Part shown: piece after piece, positions 1 through 4,861 of the stretch
Layout of the letters: the number at the start of each line of letters is the position of its first letter
Numbering within the stretch: position 1 is the first letter of the stretch
DNA from: an uncultured Cellvibrionales bacterium
GTDB lineage: Bacteria; Pseudomonadota; Gammaproteobacteria; Pseudomonadales; UBA7434
DNA length: 5,278 nucleotides
Direction: 5' to 3'
NCBI GenBank assembly: GCA_937897785.1
Contig: CALCNB010000311.1
Span: 1-5,278 of the forward strand
The notes under the pieces: model-generated
What the model saw: the letters and a program-made list of their open reading frames with translations, nothing else
Told to the model about the DNA's origin: nothing
Databases searched by the model: none
Program-made: the position numbers and the translations under genes

Positions 1-80
1 GCGGTGGTGACGGGCAGGATAGTGCGGAGGTCGGTGCGCAAAAAGTCGTGATTATGCAGGGCACAGCACTGAATCAATAA
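1..80 (+). CDS. 3' end of an unidentified rightward gene (partial)
   Basis: The third forward frame is open from the window edge to a TAA at 78-80 and gives 25 residues that begin GGDGQDSAEVGAQ and end VVIMQGTALNQ. The other two forward frames stop early. The leftward strand has no ATG here, so nothing obvious starts in the opposite direction. The G-rich forward strand and balanced third positions fit coding sequence. If real, the gene converges on the Rieske gene, with 18 nt between the two stop codons. No family can be named from so short a tail, and a chance open frame of this length is possible. Confidence 0.4.
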   Translation, partial: GGDGQDSAEVGAQKVVIMQGTALNQ

Positions 81-98
81 CGATGCTCGCTGTATGAT

Positions 99-416
99 TT
101 AGTTCACTAAAAACACTTCGCCGGCTTCAAGCTTAACCTCAAGGCGGCGAAGTTGTTGGCCCGCGCAGGGCCCCGAAATACAGTCACCTTCCTCGATGGT
201 AAATAGTGCGCCATGCGTTGAGCATTGAATCAGTGCGCCTTCTTGGTCAAGGAACTGATCCTCTAACCATTCCAGCTCAATGCCTAAATGTGGGCAGCGA
301 TTTTCATAGACAAAAATTACCGCGTCTTTTTTTACCGCAAACAGTTTTTGTTCGCCAAGTTCAAAGCCCTTTGAACAGCCTTCTTCGATATCATCGCTGT
401 GGCAGAGTCGTTTCAT
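99..416 (-). CDS. Small Rieske [2Fe-2S] ferredoxin-like protein
   Basis: This is a 105-residue single-domain Rieske protein. The cluster ligands are visible as C41-P-H43 in box I (CPHLG) and C65-S-T-H68 in box II (CSTHGALF), followed by the conserved hydrophobic/GPC stretch (ISGPCAGQ, 80-87). The spacer between H43 and C65 is 21 residues, a little longer than the usual 15-17. It holds an acidic, aromatic insert (EWLEDQFLDQEG). I recall this form as a stand-alone Rieske family in gammaproteobacteria. There is no oxygenase catalytic domain, signal peptide or membrane segment, so it is probably a cytoplasmic electron carrier or redox sensor. I start at the ATG at 416; a TTG codon directly upstream (419) is in frame but less likely. 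No strong ribosome binding site is visible. It lies 18 nt downstream of the flavin oxidoreductase gene, which suggests co-transcription and perhaps translational coupling. Its redox partner is unknown. Confidence 0.9.
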   Translation of the reverse strand: MKRLCHSDDIEEGCSKGFELGEQKLFAVKKDAVIFVYENRCPHLGIELEWLEDQFLDQEGALIQCSTHGALFTIEEGDCISGPCAGQQLRRLEVKLEAGEVFLVN

Positions 417-434
417 CAATCAATGTCTATTTAA

Positions 435-1550
435 TTAGTTAGATAAAGCGTCAAGGCGTTGTTGCGCTTCTTGCATGATGGCTTGAATGACGGCCTCGCA
501 GCTTTCTAGCTCATCAATCGCGGCGGCAATTTGCCCGCCGGGCAAGGCGCCTTCAGCCGGTTTGCCCTCAACCCACGTTTTACTGTACAGCACAGGTGCA
601 TTGGCCGACATTAAGGTTTGCGTGGCAGTGAGTCCATCATTACGAAACACCAAAGCGCTTTTTAGTAGGTCGAGAATCGACATGCCAGTGATTTTGCGGC
701 ATTGCCAGCCATTAATTAACGCAAACAATAACGCCCGTGCACGACCTTGGCCTTCAAGTTTGGCCAGTAATTCATTTTGTATTAAGCGCAGTGGCATGCC
801 ATCGAGCGCGTGAGTCACCAATATCTTATCAGTATCATCCACTTCAACGTAGCGCTGTTTGGCCGCCATAGCTACCGGACTGTCAGTGGTCATTAAAAAT
901 CGTGTGCCCATGGCAATACCCACCGCCCCGTAAGCTAACGCGGCAACTAAACCGCGACCATCTTTAAACCCACCGGCGGCTATCACGGGTACATCAACTG
1001 CATCCACGGTTTGCGGCACAATAATGCTGGTCGGTGCTGAGCCAGTATGACCGCCGCCTTCGCCGCCTTGCACCACTATTGCATCGGCACCTATTTTTAC
1101 CGCCTTAATAGCGTGTTGGGTTTTACCGACGGTCGGTACCAATGCAATACCTGCTTGCTTGAAGCGGGCAATCATATCGGGATTAGGGCCGCGACCGTAA
1201 CTCACGGCGGCGACTTTGTCTTGGTGCTTAAGAATGATGTCGGCAATTTTATCGGCGCCTGGGGTAAACATATGGAAGTTCACACCAAAACGTTGATTGG
1301 TTAACGAGGCGGTTTTTAAAATAGCGGCTTCAACCTCTTCAATCGGAATCGTCACGGCGGCTAAAAACCCAAAGCCGCCAGCATTACACGTGGCTGCGAC
1401 CAGTTCAGGTAAGGCCACATAGCCCATCGCTGTTTGAATAATGGGGTAACGACAACCCAGTAAGTCACACAGTTGGGTCGTCAATACCCTATTTGCTTGA
1501 TTAGCCGAGGTTGGATTGGTTAGCTTTGAATCAGTTGAAGATGTGTTCAC
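435..1550 (-). CDS. NAD(P)H-dependent flavin oxidoreductase, nitronate monooxygenase / IpdC-like
   Basis: A 371-residue TIM-barrel flavoprotein of the nitronate monooxygenase (2-nitropropane dioxygenase) superfamily. Visible landmarks: the N-terminal strand YPIIQTAMG (35-43), the catalytic-loop motif QGGEGGGHTG (161-170) with H168 in the position of the family's catalytic histidine, and the FMN phosphate-binding segments AAGGF (191-195) and AMGTRF (213-218). Residues 1-21 are a Ser/Thr/Asn-rich leader before the domain begins. The GTG start at 1550 is preferred because AAAGGT lies 8 nt upstream. The C-terminal third (DGMP at 250-253, SANAPV at 315-320, GGQIAA at 338-343) reads, from memory, more like mycobacterial IpdC (Rv3553, steroid C/D-ring catabolism on CoA esters) than like true nitronate monooxygenases. 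That placement is recalled, not computed, and no other steroid gene is in view. Substrate is unproven. The Rieske gene follows after 18 nt. Confidence 0.85.
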   Translation of the reverse strand: MNTSSTDSKLTNPTSANQANRVLTTQLCDLLGCRYPIIQTAMGYVALPELVAATCNAGGFGFLAAVTIPIEEVEAAILKTASLTNQRFGVNFHMFTPGADKIADIILKHQDKVAAVSYGRGPNPDMIARFKQAGIALVPTVGKTQHAIKAVKIGADAIVVQGGEGGGHTGSAPTSIIVPQTVDAVDVPVIAAGGFKDGRGLVAALAYGAVGIAMGTRFLMTTDSPVAMAAKQRYVEVDDTDKILVTHALDGMPLRLIQNELLAKLEGQGRARALLFALINGWQCRKITGMSILDLLKSALVFRNDGLTATQTLMSANAPVLYSKTWVEGKPAEGALPGGQIAAAIDELESCEAVIQAIMQEAQQRLDALSN

Positions 1551-1557
1551 ATTCGTT

Positions 1558-1563
1558 ACCTTT
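1558..1563 (-). promoter_or_regulatory. Ribosome binding site of the flavin oxidoreductase gene
   Basis: Read leftward the sequence is AAAGGT, ending 7 nt before the GTG start codon at 1550. It is the only good Shine-Dalgarno match near the 5' end and supports GTG as the start. Its first two bases belong to the 3' arm of the inverted repeat at 1562-1581, so a hairpin there would crowd the site. Confidence 0.65.
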
Positions 1564-1581
1564 GGTTTACACTGAAACCAA
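1562..1581 (-). repeat. Inverted repeat next to the ribosome binding site (possible sequestering hairpin)
   Basis: On the plus strand TTGGTTT (1562-1568) and AAACCAA (1575-1581) are perfect 7-bp complements around a 6-nt loop. In the leftward transcript this would be a hairpin whose 3' arm runs into the AAAGGT ribosome binding site. It shares bases with the other inverted repeat at 1569-1593, so both full hairpins cannot form together. It could equally be a protein-binding dyad in DNA. Confidence 0.5.
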
Positions 1582-1593
1582 TAATATCAGTGT
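1569..1593 (-). repeat. Second, overlapping inverted repeat (possible alternative hairpin or operator)
   Basis: ACACTGA (1569-1575) and TCAGTGT (1587-1593) are perfect 7-bp complements separated by 11 bp, a 25-bp dyad. It lies just downstream of the predicted transcription start of the flavin oxidoreductase gene. The size and spacing suit a repressor operator, for example of a TetR-type regulator. In RNA it would be an alternative to the hairpin at 1562-1581 and would leave the ribosome binding site free. No regulator gene is adjacent within the window. Confidence 0.45.
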
Positions 1594-1612
1594 CAGATGG
1601 TCTAGTAAGACG

Positions 1613-1618
1613 ATTATA
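1613..1618 (-). promoter_or_regulatory. -10 box of a leftward promoter for the flavin oxidoreductase-Rieske unit
   Basis: Read leftward this is a perfect TATAAT. No TTGACA-like -35 stands at the ideal distance; the best I see is TGATCC at 1638-1643 with a 19-bp spacer. The missing -35 suggests an activator-dependent or weak promoter, or a chance match. Transcription would start near 1606, giving a leader of about 56 nt that contains both inverted repeats. Confidence 0.5.
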
Positions 1619-1770
1619 CCCTCTGCAAGCCGATGAGGGATCACTAAAACGCGCAATCTTAGTTATCAATACCACTATCTTTTTTTGTCGCGCTTAGCTT
1701 ATTATCAGTTTTGGTGAGTTTTAATACATTGAACGGGCCGTTTACGCTGAAATAAGAAGGCAGTCGCAGC

Positions 1771-2472
1771 ATGAATCTAGCACAATTAACAGGTCAAGAT
1801 GAGACTGCACTGGTTAATTATAATGGGTATTTATTGCATGCCGATGTGGTGACCGATTGGGCAGCGCTGCAGAGCGATGCCGCTCAAGCGGGTTTCGATT
1901 TGGCTATTGCTAGTGCCTACCGAAGCTTTAGTCGTCAGTTATTGATTTGGAATGAAAAGGCTAGCGGCGTTCGGCCTCTTTTTGACGATAAAGGCCAGCT
2001 ATTGTCCGTTGAACAGATGAGTGAAACGGATGTCGTTTTCGCAATATTGCGCTGGTCAGCATTACCAGGTGGTTCGCGCCATCACTGGGGCACTGATATT
2101 GACGTCTATGATCGCTCGGCCATTGCTGAGAATTATGTTGTTCAACTCATTGATACAGAAGTGCAATCGGGCGGTGTTTTTGCGCCTTTGCATGATTGGC
2201 TGGATGCGCGGATAGACAAGCAGCAAAGCCATGGTTTTTTTCGGCCCTATACGACGCTTCCGTCAACTCAGGAAACTAGGTCGATCGGTATTGCCGCCGA
2301 GCGATGGCATCTTAGTCATCAACCCAGTGCTCAGCAGTTTTCACAACAGTTAACCTTAAGTGCGTTGTATCAGGTGATTGACGCTCAAGAAGATATGCAG
2401 CTGAAGGCGACTGTTTTAGCCCATTTTGATGAGATTTTCACAACATTTATTAGCGCATCGGCCATTGGCTAA
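1771..2472 (+). CDS. M15 family zinc metallopeptidase (D-Ala-D-Ala carboxypeptidase, VanY-like)
   Basis: A 233-residue protein with the zinc-site motifs of the M15 peptidases, which cleave D-Ala-D-Ala or related bonds in peptidoglycan peptides. The first motif, SRHHWGTDIDV (102-112), supplies H104 and D111 in the S-x-H-x2-G-x3-D pattern. The second, ERWH (177-180), supplies the catalytic E177 and third ligand H180. SAYRSFSRQ (48-56) matches the conserved arginine region that binds the substrate carboxylate. The N-terminus has no signal peptide or membrane anchor, so as annotated it is either cytoplasmic (for example trimming recycled muropeptides) or exported by another route. The ATG at 1771 follows GAAGG with a 10-nt spacer. 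The C-terminal 45 residues are helical-looking with no motif I recognise. cysE follows 52 nt later on the same strand. Exact substrate (DD, LD or dipeptide) cannot be read from the sequence. Confidence 0.88.
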   Translation: MNLAQLTGQDETALVNYNGYLLHADVVTDWAALQSDAAQAGFDLAIASAYRSFSRQLLIWNEKASGVRPLFDDKGQLLSVEQMSETDVVFAILRWSALPGGSRHHWGTDIDVYDRSAIAENYVVQLIDTEVQSGGVFAPLHDWLDARIDKQQSHGFFRPYTTLPSTQETRSIGIAAERWHLSHQPSAQQFSQQLTLSALYQVIDAQEDMQLKATVLAHFDEIFTTFISASAIG

Positions 2473-2490
2473 ACAATGAATACTGGCTAA

Positions 2491-2500
2491 GCTGTACAGC
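2491..2500. repeat. 10-bp perfect palindrome between the M15 gene and cysE
   Basis: GCTGTACAGC is its own reverse complement and sits 24 bp before the cysE start codon. It could be a small operator, but it has no T-tract and no room for a terminator loop. It does not fit the CTGT-N8-ACAG LexA box. A 10-bp palindrome by chance is not rare. Confidence 0.3.
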
Positions 2501-2512
2501 GGTTTACTATAC

Positions 2513-2516
2513 AGGA
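2513..2516 (+). promoter_or_regulatory. cysE: Ribosome binding site that fixes the cysE TTG start
   Basis: AGGA lies 8 nt before the TTG at 2525. No ATG or GTG lies between this site and the aligned N-terminus, so TTG is taken as the initiation codon. Confidence 0.65.
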
Positions 2517-2524
2517 TTTCAATT

Positions 2525-3307
2525 TTGAACAATTCCTTATCGATTTGGAAGAAGCTGCATCATCAAGCCGTCGAATTAGCACAAGCCGAACCGATGCTTT
2601 CCAGTCATTACCATCAGCATATTATCAATCATGAGAATTTTGCGTCGGCATTGGCCTGTCACTTAGCGGTTCAGTTGGGCAGTGAGAGCGTTTCCTCATC
2701 AACCTTAGAGCGTTTGTTTTTATCAATTTTGACTGAGTATTCCGATATTATTGAATCGGCATTGCAAGATATGGAGGCGTATTATCAGCGCGATCCTGCC
2801 TGTGATAATTATTGCCGACCATTTTTGTTTTTCAAGGGCTTTTTGGCCATTCAAGCGCAACGCCTAGCGCATGCCTTATGGCATAGTGAGAGGCGTTCAT
2901 TGGCTCGTTACATTCAACATAAGGTCAGTCTTTTGTGTTGCTGTGATATACACCCTGCGGCGCAATTAGGCAGTGGATTAATGGTGGATCATGCAACGGG
3001 TCTGGTGATTGGTGAGACGGCTAAGGTCGGCAATAATGTTTCATTGCTTCATGGTGTGACCTTAGGCGGGTCGGGTAATGACGTTGGTAAGCGGCATCCT
3101 ACTATAGGCGATGATGTTATGATCAGTGCTGGCGCTAAAGTACTGGGTAATATTAGCGTAGGTAAGGGATCAAAAGTGGGAGCGGGCAGTGTGGTATTAA
3201 ATACTGTTCCAGCGCATGTAACCGTTGCTGGCGTTCCGGCTAAGATTGTGGGTCGACTATCTGATAAAACACCGTCTTTATCGATGGATCAAGATATTAG
3301 TCACTAA
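2525..3307 (+). CDS. cysE: Serine O-acetyltransferase CysE
   Basis: Transfers acetyl from acetyl-CoA to L-serine to make O-acetylserine, the committed step of cysteine synthesis in the cytoplasm. The protein has 260 residues. The N-terminal helical domain (about 7-138) includes AEPMLSSHYH and INHENFASAL, and the C-terminal left-handed beta-helix of hexapeptide repeats runs from about 141 to 244. Catalytic D141 (DIHPAA) and H156 (DHATG) match E. coli D143 and H158. H191 (KRHP) matches H193 and D90 (RDPA) matches D92. The TTG start gives an N-terminus that aligns with the E. coli enzyme. Two oddities: the tail ends MDQDISH, about 13 residues short of the E. coli form and without the terminal isoleucine that inserts into CysK; and C138-C139-C140 stand directly before the catalytic aspartate. 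It may share a transcript with the upstream M15 gene (52-nt gap). No cysteine-responsive leader is visible. Confidence 0.96.
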   Translation: MNNSLSIWKKLHHQAVELAQAEPMLSSHYHQHIINHENFASALACHLAVQLGSESVSSSTLERLFLSILTEYSDIIESALQDMEAYYQRDPACDNYCRPFLFFKGFLAIQAQRLAHALWHSERRSLARYIQHKVSLLCCCDIHPAAQLGSGLMVDHATGLVIGETAKVGNNVSLLHGVTLGGSGNDVGKRHPTIGDDVMISAGAKVLGNISVGKGSKVGAGSVVLNTVPAHVTVAGVPAKIVGRLSDKTPSLSMDQDISH

Positions 3308-3445
3308 CTATTTCTTCATGCTTCGGCTGTGCCGTGATCGCGGAGCAGGCGTATTTATTTTTTCACGCTTTTACAATTTCATTATGGCTTCTTATGCCAT
3401 CCCTCGTTAGTCTCTAGCCATTCATTTATGATGATTAAGAATGAG

Positions 3446-3476
3446 TTGTTAACGGTACGTTTCAAATATTAAACGT
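3446..3476 (+). promoter_or_regulatory. Candidate promoter with overlapping inverted repeat, AP2-like gene
   Basis: TTGTTA (3446-3451) and ATTAAA (3468-3473), or TATTAA one base earlier, form a plausible -35/-10 pair with a 15-16 bp spacer. ACGTTT (3457-3462) and AAACGT (3471-3476) are a 6-bp inverted repeat with 8 bp between, lying across the spacer and -10. A DNA-binding protein acting here would block the promoter, and the next gene encodes a likely DNA-binding protein. Both elements are weak enough to be chance in AT-rich DNA. Confidence 0.3.
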
Positions 3477-3557
3477 TATAAAACTATTGCTTGAGGTAAA
3501 TGATTAAAGATTAAATTTGATTGATAAGAATACTCTTAAAATCACTGATAATCGTTT

Positions 3558-3563
3558 AGGGAG
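3558..3563 (+). promoter_or_regulatory. Ribosome binding site that decides the AP2-like gene start
   Basis: AGGGAG ends 7 nt before the ATG at 3571, an ideal spacing. The ATG at 3565 would be only 1 nt away. The more upstream in-frame TTG (3517) has no such site, so 3571 is preferred. Confidence 0.7.
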
Positions 3564-3570
3564 AATGATA

Positions 3571-4101
3571 ATGAGTGTAAAGCTATTAGATAACGATGCA
3601 TTTTATGGTTATAGGGTCAGGCGCACAGTTGATTCTGAGCTATTCCAAGAATACTTTAGCTTGAAGTCGGCGGGTAAGCGAGTCAGGGGAGCGGCAAGAA
3701 ATAAAATTTACTCTTTGGCTCAAGAAAGAGACGATGAATTACTTGAGCAGCAAATAAAGGCAAAAAAAGCCAATAAGGCACAGCGTTGTTTTAATGAAAA
3801 TGGCTCAGTAAAAGGCATCAGTTTTTTGTTGAAGACAGAAAAAAGCGGCACAGAAACACCCATATTTCAAGTTGGTATCGCCTCTGATGTAGAAGAAAAA
3901 ATCATTTGTACGAGTTATTCTATTAATGCTCACGGTAAGGACTTAGCATGGAAAAAAGCCGTCGATACATTTGCGAAACATAAGGCGATAGGTAAAGGTA
4001 CTAAGTTATATATGCAGTTGCTTGCGGCAATGCCAAAGCGAGTCACCAGGCGAGCATCTCATGGAACTGTAAAGCGATCTGCAAATGGTCGGGCACGTTA
4101 G
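3571..4101 (+). CDS. Hypothetical basic protein with two AP2/integrase-arm-like halves
   Basis: A 176-residue basic protein whose role I cannot name with certainty. The N-terminal half (about 11-58) reads FYGYRVRRT, then EYFSLKSAGK and a charged helix. The second half (about 80-140) reads KGISFLLKT, IFQVGIAS, TSYSINAHGK and the helix AWKKAVDTFAKHK. Each half looks like a three-stranded sheet plus helix, and each carries [FY]-S-[LI]-x3-G-K before the helix (29-36 and 116-123), suggesting an internal duplication. That layout resembles AP2-type and phage-integrase arm DNA-binding domains. A lysine-rich linker (63-72) separates the halves, and the tail (157-176) is rich in Arg/Lys. I infer DNA binding, but no nuclease or recombinase catalytic motif is present. 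The frame stays open back to a TTG at 3517, but the ribosome binding site favours 3571. Hand-counted G+C is about 40%, below its neighbours. Confidence 0.72.
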   Translation: MSVKLLDNDAFYGYRVRRTVDSELFQEYFSLKSAGKRVRGAARNKIYSLAQERDDELLEQQIKAKKANKAQRCFNENGSVKGISFLLKTEKSGTETPIFQVGIASDVEEKIICTSYSINAHGKDLAWKKAVDTFAKHKAIGKGTKLYMQLLAAMPKRVTRRASHGTVKRSANGRAR

Positions 4102-4140
4102 GGGGGGTTAAAATTCACGGTAGCGGTTGCGTTTTTCAAG

Positions 4141-4174
4141 GATAAAAAAACCGGCCAAGGCCGGTTTTTTTATC
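4141..4174. terminator. Bidirectional intrinsic terminator
   Basis: GATAAAAAAACCGGCC (4141-4156) and its exact reverse complement (4159-4174) flank a 2-nt AA centre. The GC core CCGGCC/GGCCGG is bordered by seven A on the left and seven T on the right, so a T-tract follows the hairpin in both directions. It stands between the convergent stop codons of the AP2-like gene (4101) and ppa (4192) and should end both transcripts. Confidence 0.95.
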
Positions 4175-4191
4175 TGCACTACAGAGGAAAA

Positions 4192-4716
4192 TTATTTAAC
4201 TGCGGCTACCGATTTAACAATTTCTGCTTTTGCTTCAGCGGCATCAGCCCAGCCTTGAACTTTTACCCATTTGCCTTTTTCGAGATCTTTGTAGTGCTCA
4301 AAGAAATGCTCAATCTGCTGCAACAGTAGTGCGGGCAGATCGGTTGCTTCTTGTACTTCACGATAAATCACAGACAGCTTATCAACCGGAACGGCGATGA
4401 GTTTAGCGTCGATACCTGATTCATCTTCCATTTTCAGTACGCCGACAGGACGACATTTAATGACAGCACCGTTGATTAACGGGTAAGGCGTTGGAACTAA
4501 TACATCGAGTGGGTCGCCATCCTCTGATAAAGTATTAGGAATATAGCCGTAGTTGCAAGGATAAAACATGGCGGTTGCCATGAATCGGTCGACCATAAGG
4601 GCGCCAGTGTCTTTATCGACTTCATACTTTACGGGGTCGCTGTTAGCCGGAATTTCAATAATAACGTTGATTTCATCAGGAATATTTTTACCTGCAGGGA
4701 TATCGTTAATACTCAT
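4192..4716 (-). CDS. ppa: Inorganic pyrophosphatase, soluble family I
   Basis: Hydrolyses pyrophosphate to two phosphates in the cytoplasm and pulls biosynthetic reactions forward. The 174-residue length is about the family norm (E. coli 175). The signature D-x-D-P-x-D-x is present as DGDPLDV (66-72). Every active-site residue I checked matches the E. coli enzyme with a constant offset of one: E21, K30, E32, R44, Y52, Y56, D66, D68, D71, D98, D103, K105, Y142 and K143. The ATG at 4716 follows a leftward AAAGGT (4727-4732) with a 10-nt spacer. The gene lies downstream of the phosphofructokinase gene on the same strand, 145 nt away, with a candidate promoter in the gap, and ends at the bidirectional terminator. 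Confidence 0.98.
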   Translation of the reverse strand: MSINDIPAGKNIPDEINVIIEIPANSDPVKYEVDKDTGALMVDRFMATAMFYPCNYGYIPNTLSEDGDPLDVLVPTPYPLINGAVIKCRPVGVLKMEDESGIDAKLIAVPVDKLSVIYREVQEATDLPALLLQQIEHFFEHYKDLEKGKWVKVQGWADAAEAKAEIVKSVAAVK

Positions 4717-4761
4717 AAAATTGATTACCTTTACTCGTCAGATGGATAATTGTAGTGTTAG

Positions 4762-4834
4762 ATTTGGCTATTTTTGATGTCCAAGGTCGCCAATGGGCGC
4801 GGATAATACCAGAGAGCCATGTGATTAGCCAAAT
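4762..4834. repeat. 9-bp inverted repeat flanking the ppa promoter
   Basis: ATTTGGCTA (4762-4770) and its exact complement TAGCCAAAT (4826-4834) are 55 bp apart in the pfp-ppa interval. One arm contains the proposed -35; the other lies about 26-34 nt into the leader. This geometry could serve a looping repressor or a long-range RNA/DNA fold. A 9-bp match in so short an interval is mildly unlikely by chance. Confidence 0.4.
4803..4832 (-). promoter_or_regulatory. Candidate promoter for ppa
   Basis: Read leftward: TTGGCT as -35 (4827-4832), an 18-bp spacer, and TATTAT as -10 (4803-4808) preceded by TGG, an extended -10. Transcription would begin near 4796, with a leader of about 80 nt. The -35 lies within one arm of the inverted repeat 4762-4834. 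Confidence 0.5.
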
Positions 4835-4861
4835 TACAGTGTTGAAAAGCCGTTATTAAGC

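Larger units (their letters stand above)
1551..1770. other. Divergent intergenic region
   Basis: This 220-bp gap separates the leftward flavin oxidoreductase from the rightward M15 peptidase. The left half holds the leftward -10 box and the two overlapping inverted repeats listed separately. The right half (about 1640-1750) is AT-rich with a T7 run. It should hold the rightward promoter, but I see only weak candidates (TTATCA then, about 15 bp later, TAATAC). I see no small gene or RNA in it. Confidence 0.6.
3308..3570. other. Intergenic region between cysE and the AP2-like gene
   Basis: About 260 bp, AT-rich in its right half. A weak 5-bp hairpin (ATGGC 3384-3388, GCCAT 3396-3400) lies downstream of cysE but has no T-tract, so it is a poor terminator. 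A candidate promoter and small inverted repeat at 3446-3476 are listed separately. A short open frame from 3308 to about 3410 is only the overrun of a frame shadowing the cysE end. I see no RNA gene. Confidence 0.55.

Noticed and set aside
487..1304. Open frames on the plus strand opposite the flavin oxidoreductase gene
   Set aside because: They are antisense shadows of a clearly coding gene with intact family motifs, and their translations show no domain pattern.
2491..2514. Possible LexA (SOS) box from CTGT and ACAG words before cysE
   Set aside because: The words either overlap directly (CTGTACAG) or are 15 bp apart; neither fits the CTGT-N8-ACAG spacing of the gammaproteobacterial LexA site.
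2473..2524. Riboswitch or T-box type leader controlling cysE
   Set aside because: The gap is only 52 nt and contains no multi-helix structure or antiterminator/terminator pair.
3225..3410. Alternative frame continuing past the cysE stop, considered as a frameshifted CysE tail
   Set aside because: The translation (ILVTNYFFMLRLCRDR and on) has no resemblance to a CysE C-terminus and lacks an acidic tail ending in isoleucine.
3500..3514. Four-codon upstream frame (M-I-K-D) preceded by GAGG
   Set aside because: Spacing to GAGG is only 3 nt and so short a frame arises easily by chance; no sign of a leader peptide with regulatory codons.
3517..3570. TTG start at 3517 giving a 194-residue form of the AP2-like protein
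   Set aside because: No ribosome binding site at a suitable distance, while AGGGAG sits 7 nt before the ATG at 3571; the extra 18 residues show no domain features.
4101..4107. Run of seven G at the AP2-like gene stop codon as a phase-variation tract
   Set aside because: The run starts with the last base of the TAG stop and lies outside the reading frame, so slippage would not change the protein.
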